Part shown: positions 42,871-53,126 of the stretch, piece by piece
How positions within the stretch are numbered: the stretch's first letter is position 1
Layout of the letters: each line of letters opens with the position of its first letter
DNA from: Nitrincola tibetensis
Lineage (GTDB): Bacteria; Pseudomonadota; Gammaproteobacteria; Pseudomonadales; Balneatricaceae
Assembly (NCBI RefSeq): GCF_003284585.1
Contig: NZ_QKRX01000003.1
Location: forward strand, 250,540 to 314,539
DNA length: 64,000 nt
Direction: 5' to 3'
Made by a program: the position numbers and the translations under genes
The notes under the pieces: model-generated
The model's database searches: none
Seen by the model: the letters and a program-made list of their open reading frames with translations, nothing else
What the model was told of the DNA's origin: nothing

Positions 42871-44163
42871 TTATTCGAAGTTCTGACCTGAGCAGGTTTT
42901 GGTGACTACGTTGTAGTTACCGCATGAGAGTGGCTTGCGCCAATCTGAAATAATATCTTTTGAACCTTCTAAGAAATCAGACCACGCATCGCCAACAACG
43001 GTGCTAGGTGTTTGCCAAACCACTTCAAACTGACCATCGGATTGAATCTCACCGATAAAGACAGGCTTGGTGATGTGATGGTTTGGCATCATGGCGGCAT
43101 AGCCACCTGTTAAATTAGGAACGGTGACGCCGATAATGGCTTCTTGCACGGCTGATGGATCCGTGGTGCCTGCTTTAGTAACGGCTTCAACCCACATGTT
43201 AAAGCCGATGTAATGGGCTTCCATTGGGTCATTGGTGACACGATTGGTGTCGCCCGTAAAGGCATGCCAAGTGTCGATAAACTCGTCATTCGCTTCAGTG
43301 TCGATGCTCATGAAGTAGTTCCAAGCCGCTAAGTGTCCGACTAGGGGAGCGGTATCTATACCCGATAGTTCTTCTTCACCCACCGAGAAGGCGATGACTG
43401 GGATATCTTCTGCAGACACCCCTTGTGCGCCTAACTCACGGTAGAAGGGTACATTCGCATCACCGTTAATGGTGGATACAACGGCTGTTTTCTTGCCTTC
43501 ACCACCGAAGCGACGAACGTCAGAAACGATGGTCTGCCAATCAGAATGACCGAAAGGCGTGTAGTTAATCATGATGTCGGCTTCTGCAACCCCTTTGGAT
43601 TTCAAGTAGGCTTCAAGAATGCGGTTGGTGGTACGTGGGTAGACATAATCAGTCCCAGCCAGTACCCAGCGCTCAATACCCAGCTCATTCATTAAGTAGT
43701 CAACGGCAGGGATGGCTTGTTGGTTAGGTGCGGCACCTGTGTAGAAAACATTTTTGGATGACTCTTCACCTTCATACTGAACGGGGTAGAACAAAAGTCC
43801 ATTGAGTTCTTCAACAACGGGTAAGACGGATTTACGTGAAACAGATGTCCATGCACCAAAAATAGCCGCTACCTTATCGCGTTCAAGCAGCTCACGGGCA
43901 CGCTCTGCAAACAATGGCCAATCCGATGCAGGGTCAACAACAACGGCTTCTAACTGCTTGCCTAAAACGCCGCCTTGCTTGTTTTGCTCTTCAATCAGCA
44001 TCAACATGGTGTCTTTCAGTGTGGTTTCACTGATGGCCATGGTGCCGGATAAAGAGTGCAACACGCCTACTTTGATCGTGTCGGAGGCTTGAGCGGTGAT
44101 TGCCGCAATTGACAGAGCTAGAGCACAGGTTGCAGTGGCCAGTTTCTTGTTCATCTGTTTCAT
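42871..44163 (-). CDS. urtA: Urea ABC transporter substrate-binding protein UrtA
   Basis: Periplasmic urea-binding protein of 430 residues. The signal peptide ends near AQA; the mature protein begins SDTIKVGVLHSLSGTMAISE, the UrtA hallmark, followed by LFYPVQYEGEE and GTDYVYPRT. AGGA precedes the ATG. First gene of the urtABCDE operon, under a sigma-54 promoter 40 bases upstream. Together with urease it gives import and hydrolysis of external urea. Confidence 0.96.
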   Translation of the reverse strand: MKQMNKKLATATCALALSIAAITAQASDTIKVGVLHSLSGTMAISETTLKDTMLMLIEEQNKQGGVLGKQLEAVVVDPASDWPLFAERARELLERDKVAAIFGAWTSVSRKSVLPVVEELNGLLFYPVQYEGEESSKNVFYTGAAPNQQAIPAVDYLMNELGIERWVLAGTDYVYPRTTNRILEAYLKSKGVAEADIMINYTPFGHSDWQTIVSDVRRFGGEGKKTAVVSTINGDANVPFYRELGAQGVSAEDIPVIAFSVGEEELSGIDTAPLVGHLAAWNYFMSIDTEANDEFIDTWHAFTGDTNRVTNDPMEAHYIGFNMWVEAVTKAGTTDPSAVQEAIIGVTVPNLTGGYAAMMPNHHITKPVFIGEIQSDGQFEVVWQTPSTVVGDAWSDFLEGSKDIISDWRKPLSCGNYNVVTKTCSGQNFE

Positions 44164-44201
44164 CGGTCAAATCCTATCTGGTTTAAGGTTTGATGTGATA
44201 C

Positions 44202-44218
44202 AGCATTAACTGTGCCAA
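44202..44218 (-). promoter_or_regulatory. Sigma-54 promoter of the urt operon
   Basis: On the minus strand TTGGCACAGTTAATGCT matches the -24/-12 consensus with GG and GC in exact register. The start point would be near 44191, about 28 bases before urtA. Confidence 0.78.
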
Positions 44219-44292
44219 TTCTTTGAACTCCCTGTAATTGAAGGCTGTGGACCTCATTAGCGTTGATTGGATTATGATGCTTTTAAAAGGCT

Positions 44293-44309
44293 TGCCCTGT
44301 GTTGGTGCG
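44293..44309. promoter_or_regulatory. NtrC-like dyad upstream of urt promoter
   Basis: GCCC, seven bases, GTGC within a 17-base imperfect palindrome ending TGGTGCG. It lies about 80 bases upstream of the -24 element, a usual enhancer position. Confidence 0.48.
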
Positions 44310-44521
44310 AAAGAGATTTTAATGACGCTCAATTATAGAGCGGAGGCTGATCTCACTACTCATAGATGGTAGTGTATAAGGTTTAGGCTAAGTCTTTGAA
44401 TAACATTATCTATTTAAAACGAAAGTGTTTAGCTTAGGCTTTTGGGTGTACTTTTTGGTTTAATCGGAGTATTACATATAGAGTTAGCGTATCTAAAATC
44501 GGTAGTGCTCAGAGGTGTTGG

Positions 44522-45709
44522 ATGAAAATAGTTGGCTTCCGATTGGAGAATATCGCGGGCTTGAGTCAGTTAAACGTGACGATGCCTGCTTATTTAGAGG
44601 ACTCGGGTCGTGTGACTTTGCTCAGTGGCGGTTGTGGTACAGGTAAGTCGGCCGCCCTTAGAGCGTTGGCTTATGGGCTGACCTGGTTTTCTGCACGACT
44701 AAAGAATGACAAACTGAACGGTAAAATGTTTCCGATTAGTGACCTAAAAGAGGGCGCGGATCATTGTTCAATTGAAATTCGAGCGGAAGATTCCAGTGTT
44801 GAAGGCACGTTGAGCTGGGCGCTGACGCGCAAGAAAAAGGGCGCTGGGTTTGCTGATCGAGCCGAAATCAGCGAGATGATTGCGGTGACACAGCACTATG
44901 CTCAGCAGCTTCAGCGCGATGCAGAGAGCGGTATACCTTTAGTGGCGTACTACCCGTCTGATCGTTCATTTAGTACGCCCAACTTTTTGCCCAAGGGGTC
45001 TTTGAATCACCCGTTAAATGTTTTGGATAATAATGTTCCGGATAGCGTCGATTTCGTCACTTTTTTCCATTGGCTGCGTGAGCAAGAAGACCTGGAGAAT
45101 GAGTTGCGTGGTCGAGCGATGAGCTTAAGTTTAGCCAATGCTCGCCGTCAACACGCGCATCCTGAAATATCCACCCTGTATAAGGCTTTGGAAGTCGAGC
45201 GTTGTCAGTCAGCACATCCACCGATGACTGCATTGCGTCAGGTGTGGAAATACGTATTGCCTGAGTTGACGGATATTCGTATAGAGCGCCATCCTGCGCC
45301 ACGCTTGCTGTTTGATAAACGAGGAGTCACCTTAGAGTTGCATCAACTTTCGAGGTCTGAACGTCAGTTATTGGCATTGAGCGGAGATATCGTTAAGCGT
45401 TTATGCCAAACCCATCCATTGAGTCTGACGCCTTTATTGGCCAACGGGATCATCCTGATTGATGATATTGATAACTCGCTTGATGTGAAGATACAGCCGA
45501 CGATTCTAAAAGCCTTGGCGCATTTATTCCCGAATTGTCAATTTATCGTCAGCGGACAAGCCCTCGCACTTAAGCACACGGATTTACCTCTGGTTCACTA
45601 TTGTCTGGACAAGAAGGCACAAGGAGAAGCGCAAGAGGGCGGTACCACGCGCTTGTTGGCCGCCCCCTTGGGTAAAATGAGTCAATCCCTGTCGGGAGAG
45701 GAGTCTTGA
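44522..45709 (+). CDS. AAA-family ATPase of unknown function (SMC/OLD-like)
   Basis: ATP-binding protein of 395 residues, divergent from urtA. Walker A is GGCGTGKSA (36-44); an ABC-type signature-like LSRSERQLLALSGD is near 276-289; Walker B is IILIDDID (310-317), followed by the D-loop-like NSLD and a switch region FIVSGQALAL. This is the AAA_21/AAA_15 layout of small ATPases related to OLD and RecF-type proteins. AGAGG lies before the ATG. No nuclease or other partner is next to it. Its last 28 bases overlap the convergent DUF192 gene. Confidence 0.75.
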   Translation: MKIVGFRLENIAGLSQLNVTMPAYLEDSGRVTLLSGGCGTGKSAALRALAYGLTWFSARLKNDKLNGKMFPISDLKEGADHCSIEIRAEDSSVEGTLSWALTRKKKGAGFADRAEISEMIAVTQHYAQQLQRDAESGIPLVAYYPSDRSFSTPNFLPKGSLNHPLNVLDNNVPDSVDFVTFFHWLREQEDLENELRGRAMSLSLANARRQHAHPEISTLYKALEVERCQSAHPPMTALRQVWKYVLPELTDIRIERHPAPRLLFDKRGVTLELHQLSRSERQLLALSGDIVKRLCQTHPLSLTPLLANGIILIDDIDNSLDVKIQPTILKALAHLFPNCQFIVSGQALALKHTDLPLVHYCLDKKAQGEAQEGGTTRLLAAPLGKMSQSLSGEES

Positions 45710-46155
45710 TCTAAGATAAGGCGCCCGCGAGGCTGGTCTTGAACGCGTATTTGTTGGCGATCAAACCAGCCTTGATTCACCTCTAAGGCGTAGCGAACGG
45801 GTTTGTCTGAACAATGAGTTTCGTCAGACAAAGGCTGCATATCACTCATTTGCAAAAGCGTGAATTGCGCATCGAAAAAACCAATCGATAAGGGAATCAA
45901 TGTATTACGCATCCAAAAGCAGAGTTGCTCTGGCCTTTCAAAAATGAACAGCATCCCCGCATCTTTTTCTAGGTGTTCGCGCCACATCAGGCCTCTTGAA
46001 CGTTGCGCTGGTGTTTGAGCCAGTTCAATATTGAGTAGTTTCCCACTGATCTCAAATCTAGCCGTATCAAATGCGTATTGGTCTGCTTTTACCGACGCCG
46101 CAAGGCAAAAAAAACCGATCAGGCCTAAAAAGCGAATACGATTCCCTAACAACAT
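45682..46155 (-). CDS. DUF192 family exported protein
   Basis: Protein of 157 residues with a signal peptide (about 1-24, ending VKA). The DUF192 (UPF0127) core is clear: QRSRGLMWREHL, GMLFIFERPE, FWMRNTLIPLSIGFFD. Function unknown; members are small secreted or periplasmic proteins. It overlaps the AAA ATPase gene tail to tail and follows trhO after five bases, so it is probably co-transcribed with trhO. Confidence 0.85.
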   Translation of the reverse strand: MLLGNRIRFLGLIGFFCLAASVKADQYAFDTARFEISGKLLNIELAQTPAQRSRGLMWREHLEKDAGMLFIFERPEQLCFWMRNTLIPLSIGFFDAQFTLLQMSDMQPLSDETHCSDKPVRYALEVNQGWFDRQQIRVQDQPRGRLILDQDSSPDRD

Positions 46156-46160
46156 TGGTC

Positions 46161-47138
46161 TTAGTCCTTTTGCTGGGCGACTTTACGTGCCTTTTTTTCG
46201 GCTCTGCGTCGTTCAGCGGTTTGAAGCGCATCGGCACCAATATGTGCCTCACCGCGTTTTTTGGCTAAATCCAATTGCTTTTGTCTTGATGCGTAGCGCT
46301 CACGCTGCTCCGGGGTTTGTTGATCAAAGCAATGAGGGCAGCTAATGCCTTCTTCGTAATGCGGGCTGAGCTTATCCTCTTCAGACAAGGGGGCTCGGCA
46401 TCCGGCACAGAGCGAATAGTGACCCGGTTGCAGGTCATGATCAACAGTGACACGATTATCAAATACAAAGCATTCGCCTTCCCATAAAGACTCCTCTTTT
46501 GGCACCTCTTCAAGGTACTTCAGAATTCCGCCATGTAAATGATAGACCTCTTCAAAGCCTTGCTCTTTTAAATAGGCCGTGCTTTTTTCGCAACGTATGC
46601 CACCTGTACAAAACATAGCGACTTTCTTGTGTTGCTCAGGATCTAAATGTGTTTTGACATAGTCCGGAAACTCACGGAAGGTCTCTGTTTTCGGATTAAC
46701 CGCTCCTTTAAATGTGCCTATGCCAACCTCATAGTCGTTACGTGTATCCACCAGGATGACGTTTGGATCGCTGATTAAGGCGTTCCAATCTTTCGGCTGC
46801 ACATAGGTTCCGACGACTCTCTTAGGATCGATGCCTTCAACGCCAAGCGTGACAATTTCTTTTTTCAATTTCACTTTCGTGCGATAAAAAGGCTGTTCGT
46901 CGCTTAATGACTCTTTGTAGTCAATTCCAGAAAACACTTCGTATTGCGCAAACCAGTCTTTCAACGCATCAATGGCTTGGCGAGAGCCCGCAACCGTGCC
47001 ATTAATGCCCTCGGCCGCCAGGAGTAATGTGCCACGTATGCCCTGCTGTTCAAGGGTGGCCTGTAAGGGGGCTCTTAGCGCTAGGTGATCTTCCAATGTG
47101 ACAAATTTATATAGCGCACAGACAACGATTTTAGACAT
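46161..47138 (-). CDS. trhO: tRNA uridine-34 hydroxylase TrhO (rhodanese family)
   Basis: Protein of 325 residues of the YceA/TrhO family, which hydroxylates U34 of certain tRNAs in an oxygen-dependent step toward cmo5U/mo5U. An N-terminal acylphosphatase-like domain ([16 protein letters not shown]) is followed by a rhodanese domain with catalytic C177 in [11 protein letters not shown] and a cysteine-rich zinc-like C-terminal region (CAGCRAPL and SCPHC). All expected residues are present. Confidence 0.92.
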   Translation of the reverse strand: MSKIVVCALYKFVTLEDHLALRAPLQATLEQQGIRGTLLLAAEGINGTVAGSRQAIDALKDWFAQYEVFSGIDYKESLSDEQPFYRTKVKLKKEIVTLGVEGIDPKRVVGTYVQPKDWNALISDPNVILVDTRNDYEVGIGTFKGAVNPKTETFREFPDYVKTHLDPEQHKKVAMFCTGGIRCEKSTAYLKEQGFEEVYHLHGGILKYLEEVPKEESLWEGECFVFDNRVTVDHDLQPGHYSLCAGCRAPLSEEDKLSPHYEEGISCPHCFDQQTPEQRERYASRQKQLDLAKKRGEAHIGADALQTAERRRAEKKARKVAQQKD

Positions 47139-47253
47139 AGTTTCCTCCAGCTCAACAGTTCTAGCCTAACTGGGCTGATTAGCATAGGAAGACGTGACGT
47201 GCGGGCTAGGGCAAGTCTTCCAGAATGAATCGATAAATGAATTGGTCAATATT

Positions 47254-48012
47254 TTACCAGCTTTGTTTCGTTTGTGCTCGACTCCATAACGCATCTAACT
47301 GCGTTAACCATAGGCTCATCCGCGACCAGGCATTTTCGGCTGGATAGGTCGGCAAGTGGTGCATCAGAAATTGGCGTTCCGTTTGTGTTAGTTGCAGCAT
47401 TCGTTGCAGTGCAATGGCATCTATCCACGGGTTTCCACGTGTCGCATATTCCCAATCGATTAAAATGACTTGTTTATTGCTTAGCAATAAATTTCCTGGA
47501 TGAATATCTTGATGAATAAAGCACATCATCTCGTCACGCCAAAGATAAGACTCCGCCAAGAGTGATGACGCGAGCGCATCTGTGTCCGCACCATGTCCAG
47601 CTAAGTCCGCATAGTTTTTAATCAAGGCTGTGTAGTTCATCTGGTGACCCTGAAAGGGGATTTGCCATAGCTCTGTGATGCTGTGCAACAGATGTTGGCG
47701 TTGCGAAGGGGTTAGGGTCTGAGGATCAAATGTATGAGTAGCCTGATCGTAAAATAAAATACCTTCTTCCAGATACAAACACACTTTGGGCGCCCAGCTT
47801 CGCCCGTCGAGGCACTGCAAGGCAAGACGCTCGGCGATTTGTGAGCTGCCAGGTTGGTGATGAATACGCTCACGCCAGATATAGCGTTGGCTACCACAGG
47901 TTAAACGCCAATGCTGGTTAGCCGTACCTGCACCTATATAGTCGATGTCAGGCAGAGTCTTTAACCAAGTGATTAACTCAGTAGGGAGATGAAGGATGGG
48001 TTGGTTTGTCAT
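47254..48012 (-). CDS. Thiamine kinase-like phosphotransferase
   Basis: Choline/aminoglycoside kinase-fold protein of 252 residues. The catalytic HQDIHPGNLL and metal-binding LIDWEYATRGNPWIDAIAL are clear. The family includes ThiK, which phosphorylates thiamine. It is divergent from a TPP riboswitch and thiBPQ, so thiamine salvage after uptake is the likely role. The ribosome site is weak. Exact substrate is inferred from context. Confidence 0.78.
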   Translation of the reverse strand: MTNQPILHLPTELITWLKTLPDIDYIGAGTANQHWRLTCGSQRYIWRERIHHQPGSSQIAERLALQCLDGRSWAPKVCLYLEEGILFYDQATHTFDPQTLTPSQRQHLLHSITELWQIPFQGHQMNYTALIKNYADLAGHGADTDALASSLLAESYLWRDEMMCFIHQDIHPGNLLLSNKQVILIDWEYATRGNPWIDAIALQRMLQLTQTERQFLMHHLPTYPAENAWSRMSLWLTQLDALWSRAQTKQSW

Positions 48013-48038
48013 TGAATGCGTTGGTATACTAAGTCGAG

Positions 48039-48142
48039 TCTCATCGGGGTGCCAAAACAGTGCAGGTTAAATCTGTAGATCAGTTGGCTGAGAGTATACA
48101 CCCGTTGAACCTGATCCGGTTAGCACCGGCGTAGGGATTGAG
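48039..48142 (+). ncRNA. TPP riboswitch (THI element)
   Basis: The conserved thiamine pyrophosphate aptamer core is present: CATCGGGGTGCC, then GGCTGAGA, ACCCGTTGAACCTGATCCGG and TAGCACCGGCGTAGGGA, closed by a CTCA/TGAG stem. It precedes thiB on the same strand and should shut off thiamine uptake when TPP is abundant, probably by blocking translation, since no terminator hairpin with a T-run follows. Confidence 0.95.
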
Positions 48143-48220
48143 CCATGCTTTGCTTTTAATGCTTGTCTTTGTCTATAGCCGGTAATCCCAACCTCCTTAT
48201 TTTTGTGGATGCCGTTCGTT

Positions 48221-49210
48221 ATGAAATCATCGTTACGATTATTGTCAGCACTGGGTTTATCACTCTGTTTCACGACCTTGTCAGCCAAAGAACTCACCGT
48301 GTATACCTATAGCTCATTTACCAGTAGCTGGGGGCCAGGGCCTCAACTTAAGACGTTATTTGAAGCTCAATGCGACTGTACACTCAACTATGTGAGCAGT
48401 GACGACGGGGTTAGTTTATTAAATCGGCTGAGGCTTGAAGGTGCTTCAACGCGGGCGGATGTAGTCTTGGGGCTGGATGATGCGTTAATGGAGCAAACCC
48501 GCTCACTGGGCTTAGTTCAGCCCCACCAGTTGGATTTGTCGAATTGGCCGCTTAATCCTGACTTAGCCTGGACAGATACCGACTTCATTCCGTTTGATTA
48601 TGGCTATTTTGCCTTTATTTACGATACACATAAAATCGAAACTCCAGTGGACTCATTGGAGGCCTTGTTAAACAGCGATGCCAGTATTATATATCAAGAT
48701 CCAAGAACCAGTACGCCAGGGCAGGGACTGATGCTCTGGATGCAAAAGGTGTATGGCGAAGATGTGCACCAAGCTTGGCAACGTTTAGCACGCAATACCG
48801 TGACGGTGACGAAGGGATGGTCGGAAGCTTATGGAATGTTTCTTCAAGGTGAGGCCGATTATGTGCTGAGTTATACCACCTCTCCGGCGTATCATGTGGT
48901 TGCAGAAGAGAGCGATCAATATCAAGCTGCTCTTTTTACAGAGGGGCACGTCGCTCAAATTGAATTGGCCGCTGTGACAGCCCCGAGTAACCAAGTGGAG
49001 TTGGCGCAGGCATTTTTACAATTTTTGTTAAGCGAGGAGGCACAAACGGTTATTCCAACAACGAATTGGATGCTTCCTGTGCGTACAGACATTGAGTTGC
49101 CTGAGGTGTTTTTGCAAACCAAACCTCAGCGGATAGGTTTCTCTCCCGAAGAAACGGAAGCTGGGCGTGAAACTTGGTTAAGGACTTGGCGCAATGCGGT
49201 CAGTCGCTAG
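48221..49210 (+). CDS. thiB: Thiamine ABC transporter substrate-binding protein ThiB
   Basis: Periplasmic thiamine-binding protein of 329 residues. The signal peptide ends LSA, and the mature protein begins KELTVYTYSSF. YVSSDDGVSLLNRL, FIPFDYGYFAF and YQDPRTSTPG are ThiB hallmarks. In-frame starts at 48203 (TTG) and 48209 (ATG) are possible; I chose the ATG that leaves a normal signal peptide. The ribosome site is poor, which fits control by the upstream riboswitch. thiP and thiQ follow only after a copper ATPase gene. Confidence 0.92.
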   Translation: MKSSLRLLSALGLSLCFTTLSAKELTVYTYSSFTSSWGPGPQLKTLFEAQCDCTLNYVSSDDGVSLLNRLRLEGASTRADVVLGLDDALMEQTRSLGLVQPHQLDLSNWPLNPDLAWTDTDFIPFDYGYFAFIYDTHKIETPVDSLEALLNSDASIIYQDPRTSTPGQGLMLWMQKVYGEDVHQAWQRLARNTVTVTKGWSEAYGMFLQGEADYVLSYTTSPAYHVVAEESDQYQAALFTEGHVAQIELAAVTAPSNQVELAQAFLQFLLSEEAQTVIPTTNWMLPVRTDIELPEVFLQTKPQRIGFSPEETEAGRETWLRTWRNAVSR

Positions 49211-49274
49211 CTTGATGGAGATCAATAGGTAGGCTCATTCAATGAGCCTTGTACATTATTTAAAAGGATATGTT

Positions 49275-51527
49275 ATGTCTCAGAAGACTCGTCTTGCTTT
49301 ACGTGGAATGCGTTGCGCTGCCTGCGTCGGTAGCGTTGAAGATGCACTTAAAAAAGTCTCTGGCGTGCAATCCGTTAGTGTCAATTTGGGCGATCGAAGC
49401 GCAAGTGTAGAAGGCGATGTTCCCGTTGATGCCTTAGTAATGGCCGTTGATGAGGCAGGTTTTAAGGCAACACCGATGAGTGCAGAGTATGGTGAAGCGG
49501 AGCGTCAGGCGGAAGAAGCACAACATCTTCAGGCCATTAAGCGTCGAACTTGGGTAGCATTACTGGTGGGTGTTCCACAGATGCTGTTCATGATGACAGG
49601 GCACCTTCCGATGTTAGACGAGGCGCGTCTACTCTGGGCGTTGATTGGGCTTGTGACCCTTGCAATGATGATCTACTCCGGTGGTCATTTTTTTGTAGGG
49701 GCTTGGACAGCTCTGAAGCATCGACACGCCACCATGGATACGCTGATTGCCCTAGGAACAGGGAGTGCTTGGCTCTATTCAACCTTAATGGTGATTTGGC
49801 CTGAAATCGTGCCAGCTGAAGGCCGACATGTCTATTACGAGGCTGCGGCATTTATCATCGGCTTGGTGAATTTAGGTCAGGTATTGGAGACTCGTGCACG
49901 AGGACAAGCATCGCAAGCCATTCGGGCGCTGATGCAGCTACAACCGGATACGGCGACATTGATTCTGAGTAATGGCGACGAAAAGCCCATGCGTTTGGCC
50001 TCCTTGCAAGCGAGTGATTTGCTGAGAGTGAAACCAGGTGAGCGTATCCCCGTAGATGGCGTTTTAGCCGAAGGCGAAACTCAGGTCGATGAGTCTATGT
50101 TAACGGGAGAGCCGCTTCCTCTACTTAAAGCCAAAGGGGATGTCTTGTCTGCAGGCACCGTCAATCTCTCTGGCAGTATTAAGATGCGTGTTCGAAAGGT
50201 AGGGGAGGAAACAACCCTTGCAAGAATTATAGAGCAAGTACGCCAAGCCCAAGCACAAAAACCGGCAATCGGTCGTCTGGCCGATGATATCAGCCGAGTC
50301 TTTGTTCCAGTGGTCATCGTGATTGCTCTGTTAACGGCTTTTATTTGGTGGTTAGTGGGTCCTGATCCATCAAGTGCTTATGCATTTACAACCGCAATGG
50401 CTGTCCTTGTTATTGCCTGCCCGTGTGCGTTGGGGCTAGCAACACCTATGTCGATTATGGTCGGTGTTGGACGTGCGGCTGGACGGGGAATCTTGATTCG
50501 AAAAGGGGACGCATTACAAGAGTCCTCGCGTTTAGATGTGATGGTGCTGGATAAAACGGGCACTGTAACTGAAGGCAAACCACGTTTAGTGCACTTGGAG
50601 TGCCTAGCTGAGGATGCATGGCCTGTCTCGCTTGATTATGACGTCGACAAAAACGATTGGCTGTTGGCACATGTAGCAGCGTTAGAGCGAGCATCCGAGC
50701 ACCCGCTGGCCAATGCACTTGTTCAAGCATCTGAAGAGAAGGGCTTAACGCTTGCCCAAACAGGCATCCCAGAAGTGTTTGCAGGCCGAGGTTTGGTCTA
50801 TGACGACCAGAATTTGACCTGGGTTGTGGGAAATTTGCGCTTGATGGATGAGCAAGGCATTCATGTAACATCAGCGACTAAAGAGAGAATTGATCTTCTT
50901 TCTGATCAGGGTAGTACAGTGGTGATGGTCGGCTTGCAAGGTCAGTTGGTGGCCTTGTTAGGCATTGCAGATCCTATTAAAAACGATAGTTCAGAGGCCA
51001 TTGCTCGTTTGAAAAAGGCCGGCGTAAGAGTGATTATGATGACGGGCGATAGTGAACGAACTGCTTTGGCGGTGGCGGCTCAAACGGGGATTGACGAGGT
51101 GATTGCCAGTGTCATGCCTGCACAAAAATCGGACAAAGTACGAGAGCTACAAGCGCAAGGTCTGCGAGTGGGCATGGTGGGTGATGGTATAAACGATGCC
51201 CCTGCCTTAGCGCAAGCCAACGTTGGCTTTGCCATTGGCACAGGAACGGATGTCGCTATAGAAAGTGCTGACATTACTCTGATGCGGGGATCTTTGCAGG
51301 GGGTTGCCGATGCCATGATCATTTCACGGGCAACTTTGCGCAATATTCATCAAAATTTGTTTGGTGCGTTTATCTACAACTCATTAGGTATTCCACTTGC
51401 AGCAGGCATACTTTTTCCGTTGTCAGGATGGTTGATGAATCCAGCCTATGCCGCCGCTGCTATGGCACTATCATCTGTGACAGTGGTCAGCAATGCAAAC
51501 CGTTTGCGTCTGATGAAACTCGATTAA
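49275..51527 (+). CDS. copA: Copper-exporting P1B-type ATPase (CopA-like)
   Basis: Heavy-metal P-type ATPase of 750 residues. One N-terminal HMA domain with CAAC (C14, C17), eight-helix layout, the TGE phosphatase motif in MLTGEP, the copper-type CPC (382-384), phosphorylated D426 in DKTGT, SEHPLA, and [16 protein letters not shown] precedes the ATG at 49275; an ATG 11 codons earlier is open but has no site. It exports Cu(I) from the cytoplasm. It stands unusually between thiB and thiP, 64 bases after thiB. Confidence 0.93.
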   Translation: MSQKTRLALRGMRCAACVGSVEDALKKVSGVQSVSVNLGDRSASVEGDVPVDALVMAVDEAGFKATPMSAEYGEAERQAEEAQHLQAIKRRTWVALLVGVPQMLFMMTGHLPMLDEARLLWALIGLVTLAMMIYSGGHFFVGAWTALKHRHATMDTLIALGTGSAWLYSTLMVIWPEIVPAEGRHVYYEAAAFIIGLVNLGQVLETRARGQASQAIRALMQLQPDTATLILSNGDEKPMRLASLQASDLLRVKPGERIPVDGVLAEGETQVDESMLTGEPLPLLKAKGDVLSAGTVNLSGSIKMRVRKVGEETTLARIIEQVRQAQAQKPAIGRLADDISRVFVPVVIVIALLTAFIWWLVGPDPSSAYAFTTAMAVLVIACPCALGLATPMSIMVGVGRAAGRGILIRKGDALQESSRLDVMVLDKTGTVTEGKPRLVHLECLAEDAWPVSLDYDVDKNDWLLAHVAALERASEHPLANALVQASEEKGLTLAQTGIPEVFAGRGLVYDDQNLTWVVGNLRLMDEQGIHVTSATKERIDLLSDQGSTVVMVGLQGQLVALLGIADPIKNDSSEAIARLKKAGVRVIMMTGDSERTALAVAAQTGIDEVIASVMPAQKSDKVRELQAQGLRVGMVGDGINDAPALAQANVGFAIGTGTDVAIESADITLMRGSLQGVADAMIISRATLRNIHQNLFGAFIYNSLGIPLAAGILFPLSGWLMNPAYAAAAMALSSVTVVSNANRLRLMKLD

Positions 51528-51538
51528 TCTTTAGGCTT

Positions 51539-51562
51539 TACCCTTTGCTCCGCCGAAGGGTA
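51539..51562 (+). repeat. Small inverted repeat between copA and thiP
   Basis: TACCCTT and AAGGGTA form seven pairs around a ten-base loop just before the thiP ribosome site. It could be a weak terminator or affect thiP translation. Confidence 0.35.
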
Positions 51563-51575
51563 TAAGGGGACCCTT

Positions 51576-53126
51576 TTGCCGCGTCTTGATCAACTGCTTG
51601 GCCCTCTTCTGCTGAGCTTTCTGCTAGCCGTTAGCGTCGTTGCCTTTTTGGCGTTAATGGGCTGGGGGCGCTCTGCCGCCGATATGAGCTTACTGAGTGA
51701 ACCTTGGTTTTGGCAAGTGTTGCAGTTTTCTCTCGTGCAGGCTTTGTTAAGCAGTGTCTTGTCGGTGCTCTTGGCGATACCAGTTGCTCGTGCCTTGGCG
51801 CTGGATACGGGCTTAGTGGCGAAGGCTTGGTTTTTACGCTGGTGCCTGTTGTGCTTTGTGATGCCCTCCTTAGTTTTGATTACAGGGCTAGTGGCGTTGT
51901 TTGGTCGTTCGGGGTATTTAACCCCTTGGCTAGGAGAGCATTGGCGATTTTATGGGCTGAATGGCATTCTGCTGGCACATGTTTTTTTAAATCTACCCTT
52001 TGCAATACGGGTATTCTGCCATCGCTGGCAAATGATCCCTGAAACAGCTTGGAAATTATCGTCTCAATTGGGGTTTCGAGGCTGGCAGGCCTTTTGGTTG
52101 GTTGAGTGGCCTGTGCTTAGAGGTGTTATTCCGGCTGTGGCGGGCTTCATTTTCTTACTCTGCTTTAATAGTTTTGCAGTGGTCTTAGCCTTGGGGGGAG
52201 GACCATCGGCAAGCACCCTTGAAGTGGCCATTTACCAAGCCTTAAAGTATCAGTTCAATCCGGCAGAGGCGCTGTTTTTAGCTTGGACTCAGTTGTTGAT
52301 TGTTGGCGTGTTGTACTTGCTATTTCGGCGCTTAGGAAAGCTGGAGTGGTTGTCACCTGCTCAGCATACAGGGTGGCGATCTTCTCAAAGTGCAGCGGTG
52401 ATACTGACTGGGCGTTGCGCCTATGGAATGGCGATCTTGTTCTTGGTGCTGCCCATCCTAACGCTGGTGCCTGCAGCGATGCGTGTTAATTTGGAGACCT
52501 TTCCTTGGGGTGAACTGATGCAAGTCACCTTGCGCTCCCTAGGGTTTGCATCACTTGCCAGTCTTTGTTTACTTATCTGTGTAGTGGGCGTGTTTTCGGT
52601 GTGGAGACAGTCGACTTCAGAGCGGGTGCGTGGCGTCATTGAAGCCATTGCGCTTCATCATCTGATGATTCCGGGGATGGTGCTTTCCGTGGGTATTTAT
52701 TTATTCTTTTTACCCTACTTGAGCTGGCATGAATGGGGGTGGGTCGCCATTATCCTTTTAAATACGCTTGTTGCATTACCCTTTGCGTTTACTCAGCTCA
52801 AGCCTGCCGTTTTTGAATATGATCAACAGTATCGACGGCTCGTTTCGGATCTTAAACTTGGTGCCTGGAGGCATTTTTATTGTGTATATTTGTCCTATTT
52901 ACGGCCAACGCTTCAGCGTGTCCTCGGAATGAGCTTTGTGCTGGCGTTAGGGGATATGGCCATTTTTTCAATTTTTGGAAGAGATGAGTGGCGAACCTTG
53001 CCTTGGTTAATTTACAGCTTGGCGGGTTCTTATCGAATGGCCGATGCCGCTTTAGCCGCATTATTACTGATGGGGATTTCCATGTTGGTGTTACGAGTAT
53101 TGGAGCCTAGTCATGAGTCCAAATAA
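51576..53126 (+). CDS. thiP: Thiamine ABC transporter permease ThiP
   Basis: Double-length permease of 516 residues with about twelve helices and two BPD-transport domains, as expected for ThiP. EAA-like loops occur around SSQLGFRGWQAFW in the first half and VSDLKLGAWRHFY in the second. Translation appears to begin at a TTG with GGGGA upstream; no ATG is available nearby. The end overlaps thiQ by 14 bases. Confidence 0.9.
   Translation: MPRLDQLLGPLLLSFLLAVSVVAFLALMGWGRSAADMSLLSEPWFWQVLQFSLVQALLSSVLSVLLAIPVARALALDTGLVAKAWFLRWCLLCFVMPSLVLITGLVALFGRSGYLTPWLGEHWRFYGLNGILLAHVFLNLPFAIRVFCHRWQMIPETAWKLSSQLGFRGWQAFWLVEWPVLRGVIPAVAGFIFLLCFNSFAVVLALGGGPSASTLEVAIYQALKYQFNPAEALFLAWTQLLIVGVLYLLFRRLGKLEWLSPAQHTGWRSSQSAAVILTGRCAYGMAILFLVLPILTLVPAAMRVNLETFPWGELMQVTLRSLGFASLASLCLLICVVGVFSVWRQSTSERVRGVIEAIALHHLMIPGMVLSVGIYLFFLPYLSWHEWGWVAIILLNTLVALPFAFTQLKPAVFEYDQQYRRLVSDLKLGAWRHFYCVYLSYLRPTLQRVLGMSFVLALGDMAIFSIFGRDEWRTLPWLIYSLAGSYRMADAALAALLLMGISMLVLRVLEPSHESK

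Noticed and set aside
50455-50871. 138-codon minus-strand ORF in copA
   Set aside because: Antisense to the conserved phosphorylation and nucleotide-binding domains of the copper ATPase, with no supporting features.
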